Shown: positions 8,457 to 17,147 of the stretch, one piece after another
How positions within the stretch are numbered: position 1 is the stretch's first letter
How the letters are laid out: each line of letters opens with the position of its first letter
NCBI GenBank assembly: GCA_963710615.1
Contig: CAVQBF010000005.1
Span: forward strand, 124,001-188,000
DNA from: GCA-2746605 sp963710615
GTDB lineage: Bacteria; Bacteroidota; Ignavibacteria; Ignavibacteriales; Melioribacteraceae
Length of the DNA: 64,000 nt
Direction: 5' to 3'
The notes under the pieces: generated by a model
What the model saw: only the letters and a program-made list of their open reading frames with translations
What the model was told of the DNA's origin: nothing
The model's database searches: none
Made by a program: the position numbers and the translations under genes

Positions 8457-10589
8457 ATGATAGATCAAGATAAAATAGTAATAAAAGGTGCAAGAGAGCA
8501 TAACTTAAAGGACATTAGCCTGGATATTCCACGAAATTCACTAACAGTGATTACGGGTTTATCCGGTTCGGGAAAATCTTCGCTGGCTTTTGATACAATT
8601 TATGCAGAAGGACAAAGAAGATATATTGAATCTCTTTCAGCTTATGCAAGACAGTTTTTAGGTCAACTGGAAAAACCTGATGTGGATTTAATTGAAGGAC
8701 TAAGCCCGGCAATTTCAATTGAGCAAAAAGTTACAAGTGGAAATCCAAGGTCGACTGTTGGGACAATAACAGAAATTTATGATTATCTTCGGTTGCTGTA
8801 TGCACGTGTAGGAGTTGCACATTGTTATAATTGCGGTAAAGTAGTAAAAAAACAATCTTCAGATCAAATAATTGATAGAATAATAGATTCCTTTGAGGGG
8901 ACCAAAATATCAATTTTAGCACCTGTTGTTAGAGGAAGAAAAGGGCATTATAGAGAACTTTTCGAAGACATTCAAAAAGATGGCTTTTTAAGAGCAAGGG
9001 TTGATAACGAAATTGTTGAGCTTTCGGATGGTTTTAAAGTTGACCGATATAAAATTCATAATATTGAAATCCTAATAGATAGAATTAAAGTTTCAGCCAA
9101 GTCACGATTTAGATTAAGTGAATCTATTGAAGTTGCATTAAATTTTGGAAACGGTAATATAATAGTTGCCGATGATGAAAAAGATCATGTTTTCAGTAGG
9201 GATTTTGCATGTCTGGAATGCGGTATTAGTTACCAAGAACTTGCTCCCAATTCCTTTTCATTTAACTCCCCATATGGTTCATGCTCCCATTGTGACGGCT
9301 TAGGTGAAAAGAAGGATTTAGACATAGACTTAATCATACCGGATTGGGATAAGACAATAAAGGAAGAGGCATTAGAGCCGTTGGGCAAACCTCGTAATAT
9401 CTGGTTCTTTAACCAATTAGAAGCAGTTGCAAAACACTACAAATTTGATTTTGATACGAAACTTAGTGATTTAACTGAAGAACAGAAAGAGATTCTTCTT
9501 TATGGGAGCAAGAAGAAAATCCCGTTTACTTATAGTTTTGGCGATGGTAAAAAAGCAAAGTATATGCATAAATTTACCGGATTGTTAAAGTATGTACAAA
9601 ATTATTTTGAAAATACAACTTCCCCTAAAATTAGAGAATGGGCTGAATCCTTCATGAATACGCAGGTCTGCAATGTGTGCAATGGTGGCCGACTAAAAAA
9701 AGAATCACTGGCGGTTCGGATTGATGGGAAAAATATTAGCGAGGTTACAAATCTGTCAATAGAAAAGACAAGAAGTTTTTGCTCAAACTTAAAATTTGAA
9801 GGTAATGCTGAAATTATTTCCAAACAAATCTTAAAGGAGATAAATGAACGACTGGCATTTTTATTGAATGTTGGTCTCGATTATTTAACCTTGAATAGGT
9901 CAGCCGGTACATTATCTGGTGGGGAATCTCAAAGAATAAGGTTAGCTACTCAGATCGGGTCACAGCTTTCCGGTGTGCTATATGTTTTAGATGAGCCAAG
10001 TATCGGACTTCATCAAGACGATAATATTAAATTAATCAATTCTTTAAAAGAATTGCGTGATTTGGGAAATACGGTAATTGTTGTAGAACATGATAAAGAG
10101 ACTATAATAAGCTCAGATTATATCGTTGATTTGGGTCCGAGAGCAGGTGAGCATGGCGGGGAAATTTGCTTTATTGGTAAAAAAGAAGATATTAAATTAA
10201 TTAACGGTTTTAACTCGCTTACTCTTTCGTATTTACTGGATGAAAAGTCAATTTTGGTCCCTTCTGAAAGAAGAAACGGAGCTAAAAATTATATTGAGAT
10301 TATTGGAGCTAGAGGAAATAATTTAACCAATCTTAATGTGAAAATTCCTTTAGGTAAATTTGTAGCAATTACGGGTGTAAGCGGCTCTGGTAAATCTTCG
10401 TTAATTAACGAAACTTTAGTACGAATTTTAATGAAGAAAATATATAAATCAAAAACAACACCTCTGCCATTTGAGAAAATTATTGGAATCGAACAGATTG
10501 ATAAAATAATAGAAATTGACCAAAGCCCAATAGGAAGAACTCCCACGATCAAATCCAGCAACTTATACAGGAGTTTTTACTTTTATTAG
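8457..10589 (+). CDS. uvrA: UvrA excinuclease subunit, N-terminal 700+ residues (frameshifted)
   Basis: 710 residues ending in an out-of-frame tail. Visible are Walker A GLSGSGKSS, the first zinc-finger region (CYNCGKVV; CLECGISY; CSHCDGLGE), ABC signature LSGGESQRIRLATQIGS, Walker B VLYVLDEPSIGLHQDD, and the second Walker A GVSGSGKSS. After DQSPIGRTP, the conserved RSNPATYTG segment is lost: the reading frame shifts and stops at 10587-10589. Read with one base less at 10542-10545, the gene continues without a break to 11280 and encodes 940 residues, the normal UvrA length. UvrA finds DNA lesions and loads UvrB in nucleotide excision repair. No clear Shine-Dalgarno sequence precedes the ATG. 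Confidence 0.93.
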   Translation: MIDQDKIVIKGAREHNLKDISLDIPRNSLTVITGLSGSGKSSLAFDTIYAEGQRRYIESLSAYARQFLGQLEKPDVDLIEGLSPAISIEQKVTSGNPRSTVGTITEIYDYLRLLYARVGVAHCYNCGKVVKKQSSDQIIDRIIDSFEGTKISILAPVVRGRKGHYRELFEDIQKDGFLRARVDNEIVELSDGFKVDRYKIHNIEILIDRIKVSAKSRFRLSESIEVALNFGNGNIIVADDEKDHVFSRDFACLECGISYQELAPNSFSFNSPYGSCSHCDGLGEKKDLDIDLIIPDWDKTIKEEALEPLGKPRNIWFFNQLEAVAKHYKFDFDTKLSDLTEEQKEILLYGSKKKIPFTYSFGDGKKAKYMHKFTGLLKYVQNYFENTTSPKIREWAESFMNTQVCNVCNGGRLKKESLAVRIDGKNISEVTNLSIEKTRSFCSNLKFEGNAEIISKQILKEINERLAFLLNVGLDYLTLNRSAGTLSGGESQRIRLATQIGSQLSGVLYVLDEPSIGLHQDDNIKLINSLKELRDLGNTVIVVEHDKETIISSDYIVDLGPRAGEHGGEICFIGKKEDIKLINGFNSLTLSYLLDEKSILVPSERRNGAKNYIEIIGARGNNLTNLNVKIPLGKFVAITGVSGSGKSSLINETLVRILMKKIYKSKTTPLPFEKIIGIEQIDKIIEIDQSPIGRTPTIKSSNLYRSFYFY
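10542..10546 (+). other. uvrA: One-base frameshift site within uvrA
   Basis: The upstream frame reads ACT CCC ACG ATC, while family conservation demands Thr-Pro-Arg-Ser. Deleting one C gives ACT CCA CGA TCA and restores GRTPRSNPATYTGVF. So there is one extra base in CCCA. It may be a sequencing or assembly indel, a real mutation, or a +1 slip from CCC to CCA during translation. Sequence alone cannot decide. Confidence 0.85.
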
Positions 10590-11280
10590 AGATTTATACT
10601 CTCAGTTGCCTGAATCTAAAATTCGAGGTTACAGTCCCGGCAGATTTAGTTTTAATGTAAAAGGTGGGAGATGTGAAGAATGTCAGGGTGACGGGTTAAA
10701 AAAAATAGAAATGAACTTTTTACCTGATGTTTATGTCATTTGTGAAGAATGCAAAGGGAAAAGATATAATAGAGAAACATTAGAAGTTTTGTACAAAACT
10801 AAATCTATAAATGATGTTTTAGAAATGACAATTGAAAAAGCTCTTACTTTTTTCGAAGAACTTCCACGAATAAAACGAAAACTGCAATCGCTTTTTGATG
10901 TTGGACTCGGATATATTAAACTTGGTCAGCAAGCAACAACATTATCCGGCGGGGAAGCACAGCGTGTAAAACTTGCGACTGAATTAAGTAAGGTCAGTAC
11001 TGGTAAAACTTTATATATACTTGATGAACCAACAACCGGTCTCCATTTTGAAGATGTAAATATCTTACTTAATGTTCTGAATAAACTTGTTGAAAAGGGG
11101 AACTCAGTTGTGGTTATTGAACATAACATGGATGTTATCAAAGTGGCAGATCACGTGATCGATCTTGGACCAGGCGGTGGTGAATACGGCGGAAAGTTAA
11201 TAGCAGAAGGAACGCCTGAAGAGGTAGCTAAAAACCCTAAAAGCTTAACCGGTAAATATTTGGAAAAAGAATTGAGATAA
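10546..11280 (+). CDS. uvrA: UvrA excinuclease subunit, C-terminal part (continuation in shifted frame)
   Basis: The frame is open from CGA at 10546 and lacks a convincing start of its own; the first residues (RSNPATYTGVFTFIRDLYSQ) are interior UvrA sequence. It carries the second zinc module (CEECQGDG ... VICEECKGKRYN), the second ABC signature LSGGEAQRVKLATELS and Walker B LYILDEPTTGLHFED, plus the conserved VVIEHNMDVIKVADHVIDLGPGGG. The ATPase II half is therefore complete, and both pieces belong to a single gene. An independent protein starting at TTG 10606 is unlikely, because no ribosome-binding site precedes it. Confidence 0.9.
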   Translation, partial: RSNPATYTGVFTFIRDLYSQLPESKIRGYSPGRFSFNVKGGRCEECQGDGLKKIEMNFLPDVYVICEECKGKRYNRETLEVLYKTKSINDVLEMTIEKALTFFEELPRIKRKLQSLFDVGLGYIKLGQQATTLSGGEAQRVKLATELSKVSTGKTLYILDEPTTGLHFEDVNILLNVLNKLVEKGNSVVVIEHNMDVIKVADHVIDLGPGGGEYGGKLIAEGTPEEVAKNPKSLTGKYLEKELR

Positions 11281-11340
11281 TATCGTTCAATTATTAAATT
11301 GCTTAAAAATATTATTATATCATAGAAATAGAATTTATAA

Positions 11341-12681
11341 ATGAAAAAGCTGATCGTTCCTAAAAATATTATTACTGTAAATGAAAAAAATGAAATATTG
11401 AAGAATTGCGCCATTGAAATTGAGGATGGAACAATAACAAAAATTCAGTCTAAAGATGAGTTAGATAGTAAAAATTTTGATGGAGAAATATTTGATTTTC
11501 CAAATTTGACACTAATTCCCGGATTTGTTCAAACTCACATTCATCTGTGTCAGGCAATGTTTAGGGGTTTAGCTGAGGATATGGAACTTCTTGATTGGCT
11601 CCAAACTAGAATATTTCCACTTGAAAATTCTCATTCCCCAAATTCTTTAAGATTATCGGCTCAAATTGGCATTCATGAATTGCAACGAGGCGGAACAACA
11701 ACTCTTTTAGATATGGGAACAATTAACCATGAAGAAGTAATTTTTGATGAGTTAAAAAACGCAAATATGAGAGCTATCGCTGGAAAATGCATGATGGATA
11801 TAAATGGCTTGTATCCAAATTTTATTGAATCAACAAAGGATAGTCTAAATCAATCTTATGAATTGGCCAAAGAATTTCATAATACAAATAATGGAATGCT
11901 GAAATATGGATTTGCACCTCGATTTGTATTGTCTTGTACAGAAGAACTATTGACTGAAACTAGAGAATTGATGAAAGAATTTGATGGTTCGATGTATCAT
12001 ACACATTCAAGCGAAAATAAAAGCGAGATCGAGGCTGTAAGGCTTATGCACAATATGGAAAATATTGAATACTTTAATTCGATAGATATTCTTAGTGATC
12101 ATACAGTATTAGCTCATGGAATTCATGTAAACGATAAAGAAGTTGAATTGCTGAAAGAAAGCAATACAAGAATTTCACACTGTCCTTCTTCTAATCTAAA
12201 ATTAGGATCTGGAATTGCAGATATCCCAAGGTATCTTAAAGAAAATATTTCAGTATCGCTTGGAGCAGATGGGGCGCCATGCAATAATAATTTAAGTCAA
12301 TTCACTGAAATGCGGCTTGCGTCATTAATTCAAAAACCAATTCACGGTCCCAAGTCTATGGATGCTTTAACAGTTTTTAGACTGGCAACAATTGAGGGTG
12401 CCAAAGCACTTCATCTTGAGGATGAAATTGGAAGTATTGAAGTTGGAAAAAAAGCAGATTTTGCATTACTTAATTTAGAAAAACCTAATCAGACTTTAGT
12501 TGATGAAAATATCTACTCAACAATTATTTATTCTGCAAACCAAGAAAATGTTGAAGAGGTGATGATAAATGGAAATTGGGTCGTGAGTAAAGGAAAATCC
12601 AATTTTTATGAAGAAGATAAACTTTTTAGTGATGCAAAGACTGAACTTGAAGAGTTGTTGAGGAGGGCAAAGATTCAATGA
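11341..12681 (+). CDS. Amidohydrolase family deaminase/chlorohydrolase (MtaD/SsnA-like)
   Basis: 446 residues with the metal-dependent amidohydrolase pattern. The first metal pair is in QTHIHLCQAMFRGLAED. A His follows in HTHSSENKSE, another in VLAHGIHV, with HCPSSNLKLGSGI and the late Asp in SLGADGAPCNNNL. This layout matches the TrzN/AtzA/MtaD group, whose members deaminate S-adenosylhomocysteine, 5-methylthioadenosine, guanine or related compounds. The exact substrate is not evident. A C-terminal composite beta-domain (GSIEVGKKADFALLNL) is intact. The stop overlaps the start of rdgB as ATGA, so both are translated from one message and may share a nucleotide-salvage theme. Confidence 0.9.
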   Translation: MKKLIVPKNIITVNEKNEILKNCAIEIEDGTITKIQSKDELDSKNFDGEIFDFPNLTLIPGFVQTHIHLCQAMFRGLAEDMELLDWLQTRIFPLENSHSPNSLRLSAQIGIHELQRGGTTTLLDMGTINHEEVIFDELKNANMRAIAGKCMMDINGLYPNFIESTKDSLNQSYELAKEFHNTNNGMLKYGFAPRFVLSCTEELLTETRELMKEFDGSMYHTHSSENKSEIEAVRLMHNMENIEYFNSIDILSDHTVLAHGIHVNDKEVELLKESNTRISHCPSSNLKLGSGIADIPRYLKENISVSLGADGAPCNNNLSQFTEMRLASLIQKPIHGPKSMDALTVFRLATIEGAKALHLEDEIGSIEVGKKADFALLNLEKPNQTLVDENIYSTIIYSANQENVEEVMINGNWVVSKGKSNFYEEDKLFSDAKTELEELLRRAKIQ

Positions 12682-13271
12682 AAAGAAAAGTAATATTTGC
12701 CACAAATAATCTGGGGAAGCTCAAGGAAGTCAAAAGTATTTTTAGTGATACAAATTTTGAAATTGTTTCACTGAAAGAAATGGGCTTTAATGAAGATATT
12801 GAAGAAACCGGAAGCACTTTTGAACAAAATGCGTTTATTAAAGCAGACACAATTTTTAATAAATATGAACTTCCTGCACTTGCAGATGATTCAGGTTTAA
12901 TGGTTGATCACCTAAATGGTGAACCAGGAGTTTACTCAGCCAGATATGCAGGGGAAAATGTTACTTACCGGGATAATAATCTCAAATTAATTTCTGAATT
13001 GAGTAATTTCAATCCACCATATTTTGCGAAGTTTGTATGCTGCGCAGTTTATGTAGATGGAAAAAATCGCGAAAGTGTTTTGGGAGAGCTTCCCGGAGAA
13101 ATAATAAAGGAATTCAGAGGGACGAATGGTTTTGGGTTTGATCCCATTTTTATTCCTTATGGGTATGAAATAACCTTGGCTGAAATGTCACTAGAAGAGA
13201 AAAATAAAATTAGTCATAGGGCAAGAGCTTTTAAAAAGCTGCATGATAAATTATCTACTTGTCTGCAATAA
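12678..13271 (+). CDS. rdgB: Non-canonical purine NTP pyrophosphatase (RdgB/HAM1)
   Basis: 197 residues, standard for the family. Signatures: FATNNLGKLKEVKSIF at the N-terminus (phosphate and base contacts), LPALADDSGLMVDHLNGEPGVYSARYAG around the catalytic Asp, GFGFDPIFIPYGY, and SHRARAFKKL at the C-terminus. It hydrolyses ITP, dITP and XTP to monophosphates and so keeps deaminated purines out of DNA and RNA. The start overlaps the amidohydrolase stop by four bases (ATGA). The 3' end overlaps the convergent ubiE/menG gene by 17 bases. Confidence 0.96.
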   Translation: MKRKVIFATNNLGKLKEVKSIFSDTNFEIVSLKEMGFNEDIEETGSTFEQNAFIKADTIFNKYELPALADDSGLMVDHLNGEPGVYSARYAGENVTYRDNNLKLISELSNFNPPYFAKFVCCAVYVDGKNRESVLGELPGEIIKEFRGTNGFGFDPIFIPYGYEITLAEMSLEEKNKISHRARAFKKLHDKLSTCLQ

Positions 13272-13935
13272 CAACTTGTACAATTCCAAATGTCATTGAA
13301 TGTTTCTTAATATTCTTGAAATTCGTTTCCGTTAGATATTTTTCAAGATCAATATTTGCATCAAAAGCATTTACAGATTCCGGTAGGTATGTGTATGCCT
13401 CTTTATCCTTAGAAATTAATCTTCCTAAAAGGGGAAGAATTTTATTGAAGTAAAACATATATAAACTTTTCACAATTTTATTTTTTGGCAATCTAAATTC
13501 TAGAATTGTAACTTTTCCATTCGGTTCAAGCACTTTATAAAAAGATTCAAATCCTTTTTTGATATCATAAAAATTTCTCACTCCGAAAGCGACTGTAATA
13601 TTTGTAAATGTTTCACTCTTTAATGGTATAAATTCAGCAACAGATTGAACTAAATATCCTCTGCTCCAATCAACCTTTTCATTAAAGTATCCAAGCATAT
13701 TTTTGCTCAAGTCGATCCCAACAATTTGAGCAACACCCATTTTTTTTGCAGCAATAGAAAAGTCTCCGGTTCCGCAAGCAACATCGAGCAATTTGGTATC
13801 CTTACCTACGCCACTAAGCTTAAGTGCTTTTTTTCGCCAATAAAAATCAATACCAATACTTAAAAAATGATTTAGAAAATCATATTTTGGTGAAATCGTA
13901 TCAAAAATTCTTTTAACTTGAGTCTTTTTATCCAT
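13255..13935 (-). CDS. ubiE: Demethylmenaquinone / ubiquinone-type methyltransferase
   Basis: 226 residues. The UbiE/MenG signatures are present: N-terminal VKRIFDTISPKYDFLNHFLSIGIDFYWRKKAL, SAM motif LLDVACGTGDFSI, and the second signature GVRNFYDIKKGFESFYKVLEPNGKVTILEF. It performs the last C-methylation step of menaquinone synthesis; menaquinone rather than ubiquinone is expected in this phylum, so MenG is the functional name. It is the last gene of a compact minus-strand group (rsmA, mgtE, PAP2, ubiE), starting 5 bases after the PAP2 gene. Confidence 0.95.
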   Translation of the reverse strand: MDKKTQVKRIFDTISPKYDFLNHFLSIGIDFYWRKKALKLSGVGKDTKLLDVACGTGDFSIAAKKMGVAQIVGIDLSKNMLGYFNEKVDWSRGYLVQSVAEFIPLKSETFTNITVAFGVRNFYDIKKGFESFYKVLEPNGKVTILEFRLPKNKIVKSLYMFYFNKILPLLGRLISKDKEAYTYLPESVNAFDANIDLEKYLTETNFKNIKKHSMTFGIVQVVIADK

Positions 13936-13940
13936 ATAAT

Positions 13941-14894
13941 TTAATTGAGATTTGGGTAATCAAATTCCTCTTTCCCATTCCTTTTCTGCCACCAATTGAA
14001 AATTGGTTTTGCAATTGCTATTGTTAAAATCATGAAAGCTAATCCGCCGATCAAATCAATTACATAATGATAACGTAAGTAGACTGTAGAAATTATCAAA
14101 AGAATTCCATCAATAAGGAAGAATAATTTATTCTTTGACTTTAACTTTACAGCCAAATACATAATGATTAAAGTCATCTGAGTATGCCCGCTTGGAAAAA
14201 CATCTCGCTGCACAACCTCAATTGGGTTAATAGTTCCATTTGGAATTGATTCGCCCATATTAACAATTTCTCTTAAAATATTTGTTAGAAATAATCCTGG
14301 TAGCTCAATGTTTTTTGTATCAAAATTATGCAATGTAAAGCGAGGTCCAACTGCGGGAAGTAAAAAATAACCTAGATATGAAAGAAAAAAACCAAGAACA
14401 ACTGAAAAAATTATAAAATTAAACTTATTATATTCCTTCTTTCTTTGAAATTCCACACCCAAAATTATTGGCAAAAGAAAGAAAGTAGCGTACGCAATTT
14501 GTAAGATCTCTGTAATTATGGGATGAGAAAATTGATATAAATAAACGGTTGGATCAACACCAAACATAAATCTATCAATTGCTATAAGTATGTTATCATA
14601 GTCAACAGTTCTAATTGCACTTAGTAAAACATAAACTTCTTTAAATGTTAAAAATATTAGAGGAATCACATAATAATAATGTGCAATCATCCAATATTTG
14701 TTTCCAGACAAATTAGCTTTTCTGCTTATCCAGAATATGAAAACAAAAAGTAAAAAATTATAGCCAATCAATAATACCCATTCTTCAATTATTGAACTAT
14801 ATGCAAGAGTTAAAATTGATAATATTATATAGAATACTATTACAATTAAATCAATGGGATTTATATATTTAAAGTAATTTTTGAGATTTGTCAT
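13941..14894 (-). CDS. PAP2-superfamily integral membrane phosphatase/phosphotransferase
   Basis: 317 residues with many hydrophobic helices. The acid-phosphatase core resembles the Aur1/Ipt1 or PAP2_3 branch: a PxxGPRFTLH-like segment (LLPAVGPRFT), FPSGHTQMTLIIMYLA, and LRYHYVIDLIGGLAFM. The PSGH and HxxxD motifs hold the catalytic His residues. Relatives remove phosphate from, or transfer head groups to, lipids such as phosphatidic acid or undecaprenyl pyrophosphate. Its start shares one base with the mgtE stop (TAATG), implying coupled translation. The specific lipid substrate cannot be read from the sequence. Confidence 0.88.
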   Translation of the reverse strand: MTNLKNYFKYINPIDLIVIVFYIILSILTLAYSSIIEEWVLLIGYNFLLFVFIFWISRKANLSGNKYWMIAHYYYVIPLIFLTFKEVYVLLSAIRTVDYDNILIAIDRFMFGVDPTVYLYQFSHPIITEILQIAYATFFLLPIILGVEFQRKKEYNKFNFIIFSVVLGFFLSYLGYFLLPAVGPRFTLHNFDTKNIELPGLFLTNILREIVNMGESIPNGTINPIEVVQRDVFPSGHTQMTLIIMYLAVKLKSKNKLFFLIDGILLIISTVYLRYHYVIDLIGGLAFMILTIAIAKPIFNWWQKRNGKEEFDYPNLN

Positions 14895-16285
14895 TAGAAA
14901 AAATAGAGTATTACGATTGTTAGATAAGTTAATAATCCCAAAATATCATTTGAAGTCGTTACAAAAGGTCCCGTTGCAATTGCTGGATCAACATTAAATT
15001 TATTTAAAACTAATGGTATTGAAGCTCCAACTATTGTTGCCATTATTATGATAATCATTAGTGAGGCAGTTAGGACAAATGCAAAAGTTAAAGAAAGTTC
15101 ATCTCTTGTAAAAATTAGCAAAACCGAAGTCAGTAAAATGGAACTTAGTACAATTGCATTAAGCAGTGCAACAAGAAATTCTTTACCAATACTGCTAAAG
15201 CTTTCCTGCTTCCATACATCACCGGCACTTATTCCTCTCACCATTACAATTGCCGCCTGTGTTCCTGTACTTCCACCCATTGCCATAACAACTGGAATAA
15301 AAAATGTAGCAACAAATATTTCCTGAATATACGATTCATATCCTCTTAATACCAATGCTGCTAAGAGTTCCATAACAAGCGCCACCATCAGCCAAGGAAG
15401 TCTGATTCTGGAAACTTTAAATATAGAATCACTCGTCTCTTCTTCTTCAGTTAAACCTGCAATTTTTTGCATATCCTCAGATGCTTCTTCTTGAATAACA
15501 TCTTGAATATCATCGAATGTAATTCTTCCGAGCATTCTTCTATGTTCATCAACAACGGCGATTGAAACAAGGTCATATCGATTCATAATATTTGCAACTT
15601 CTTCCTGATCCATTTCGGGAGTAACAAACATTAAATCTTCTTGAATTACAGATTTTACTTTTTTCTGAAGTGGGTTAATCAATAATGACTTTAACGTTAC
15701 AATTCCCAATAATTCATCATTATCTTTTAATACATAAATATGATAAATATGATCAAATTCTTCCGCATTTTTTCTTACTTCGGCAATTGCATCTTTTATA
15801 GTCGCATCACTGAAAACATAAACATAATCACTCGTCATTATACCGCCGGCACTATCCTCGGGGTATTTTAATAATTCCTTAACAAACTCAGAATCCTCTT
15901 TATCAATATTTCTCAGAACTTGTCGCGCAACCGGTTCAGGCAAATCACTAACAATATCTGTGGCATCGTCTGTATAAAGCTCGTCAACAATATCTGTAAT
16001 AGTTTTTACATCAATTTCCTTTAGAATTTTTTCACGAAGATTCTCATCAATTTCGGTGATAACTTCACCGGCAGTTTTTGTATCAAGAATTGAAAAAGCA
16101 TATTTGGCACTTTCAAAATCAATATGATTTATTATTTCAGCAGTATCGGCAGGATGCAGATCTGCGAAGATATTTAATAAACTTTTTTCAGCACCATTTT
16201 TAATTAATAAGGTGATGTTCTCTAAAAGTTCATTATCAATTTGAAGAATTGTTCTAATATTTTTTATTTCATTTTCTTCAGGCAT
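14894..16285 (-). CDS. mgtE: Magnesium transporter MgtE
   Basis: 463 residues with the full domain order. A cytoplasmic N domain of helical repeats (LHPADTAEIINHIDFE, YTDDATDIVSDLP) is followed by a tandem CBS pair (MTSDYVYVFSDATIKDAI; LGRITFDDIQDVIQEE). Five membrane helices carry the family motifs FIPVVMAMGGSTGTQAAIVMVRG and the Asp-bearing ATGPFVTTSNDILGLLTYL pore segment. MgtE imports Mg2+ and closes when cytoplasmic Mg2+ occupies the N and CBS domains. The start overlaps the end of rsmA by 22 bases and the stop overlaps the PAP2 start by one base. Confidence 0.97.
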   Translation of the reverse strand: MPEENEIKNIRTILQIDNELLENITLLIKNGAEKSLLNIFADLHPADTAEIINHIDFESAKYAFSILDTKTAGEVITEIDENLREKILKEIDVKTITDIVDELYTDDATDIVSDLPEPVARQVLRNIDKEDSEFVKELLKYPEDSAGGIMTSDYVYVFSDATIKDAIAEVRKNAEEFDHIYHIYVLKDNDELLGIVTLKSLLINPLQKKVKSVIQEDLMFVTPEMDQEEVANIMNRYDLVSIAVVDEHRRMLGRITFDDIQDVIQEEASEDMQKIAGLTEEEETSDSIFKVSRIRLPWLMVALVMELLAALVLRGYESYIQEIFVATFFIPVVMAMGGSTGTQAAIVMVRGISAGDVWKQESFSSIGKEFLVALLNAIVLSSILLTSVLLIFTRDELSLTFAFVLTASLMIIIIMATIVGASIPLVLNKFNVDPAIATGPFVTTSNDILGLLTYLTIVILYFF

Positions 16286-17055
16286 TGTTGAGTTTGAATA
16301 TACTTTGTTAAGGTGATAAAATCTTCGATGTCCAATTCTTCGGCTCTTTTAGATAGTGTGAGCCCCAAGTTGGAAAAATCATAATCTTTAAATATACTAT
16401 TCCTTAAAGAATTATTTAAGGTTTTTCTTCTGTTTCCAAAAGATGCTTTGACAATTCTAATAAATAAATCTTTTTTAACATCTAATCTCTCTTGTTTGCT
16501 AAAATCAAAATGGACGATTGCGGCATCAATATTTGGTCTAGGTAAAAAAACATTTTGTGAAACTTTTTGAATAATTTTAGGATGTGCAAAATAGTTAAAG
16601 ATGATAGTTAAAATTCCATATTCTTTTGTCATTTTTTTTGCAACAATTCTTTTCGCTAAATCATGTGGAAGAATAAATACTGCTTCACTTATAATCTCTT
16701 TATCTTCAACTAATTTGAATAGTATATCACCAGTCAAATTAAAAGGGATGTTTCCAACAACTTTAATTGGAAAATTCAAACTAAGAGCATGCAAATCAAG
16801 CTTAACAAAATCAGCTTCAATTAATTCTAGATTCGGGAAACTATTTTGAAGTTCGGTGATCACTCTGCTATCAATTTCGACTGCTGTTAAAGAATTTAGA
16901 ACTGTAAATAATTCTTTTGTGATAAAACCTTTTCCCGGTCCAATTTCTAAAACGGAATCAGAGCTCCTTAAATTTAGGGACTGAATCATTTTGTGAACTA
17001 TATTTTTGTCAATTAGATAGTTTTGACCAAATTTCTTTAAAGGTTTTATTCCCAT
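16264..17055 (-). CDS. rsmA: 16S rRNA dimethyladenosine transferase (KsgA)
   Basis: 263 residues. N-terminal KKFGQNYLIDKNIVHKMI, SAM motif VLEIGPGKGFITKEL, EADFVKLDL and the catalytic NIPFNLTGDILFKL (NLPY-type) motif identify RsmA. It dimethylates two adjacent adenosines in the 3' terminal hairpin of 16S rRNA, a late step of 30S maturation. It is the first gene of the minus-strand group, divergent from the ROK gene with 92 bases between the starts. Erm-type methylases are related, but the chromosomal context and the N-terminus favour KsgA. Confidence 0.96.
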   Translation of the reverse strand: MGIKPLKKFGQNYLIDKNIVHKMIQSLNLRSSDSVLEIGPGKGFITKELFTVLNSLTAVEIDSRVITELQNSFPNLELIEADFVKLDLHALSLNFPIKVVGNIPFNLTGDILFKLVEDKEIISEAVFILPHDLAKRIVAKKMTKEYGILTIIFNYFAHPKIIQKVSQNVFLPRPNIDAAIVHFDFSKQERLDVKKDLFIRIVKASFGNRRKTLNNSLRNSIFKDYDFSNLGLTLSKRAEELDIEDFITLTKYIQTQQCLKKMK

Positions 17056-17136
17056 TATATTAAAAGAAGTGATTTTTTTAACAATTTAATCCGAAAAAAT
17101 ATTAATTTCTAATCAAAATACTAATAAAAAACTATT

Positions 17137-17141
17137 GGGAG
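17137..17141 (+). promoter_or_regulatory. Ribosome binding site supporting a TTG start
   Basis: GGGAG lies six bases before TTG at 17148. No in-frame ATG lies nearby that would keep the GxGGTK phosphate-binding motif, so the TTG start is favoured. Confidence 0.7.
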
Positions 17142-17147
17142 TTAACT

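Noticed and set aside
10289..10561. Antisense open frames inside uvrA and other large genes
   Set aside because: They mirror well-conserved genes in other frames, lack ribosome-binding sites, and show no recognisable protein features.
10606..11280. C-terminal uvrA piece as a separate gene starting at TTG 10606
   Set aside because: No ribosome-binding site is present, and the frame carries conserved UvrA sequence well upstream of that codon.
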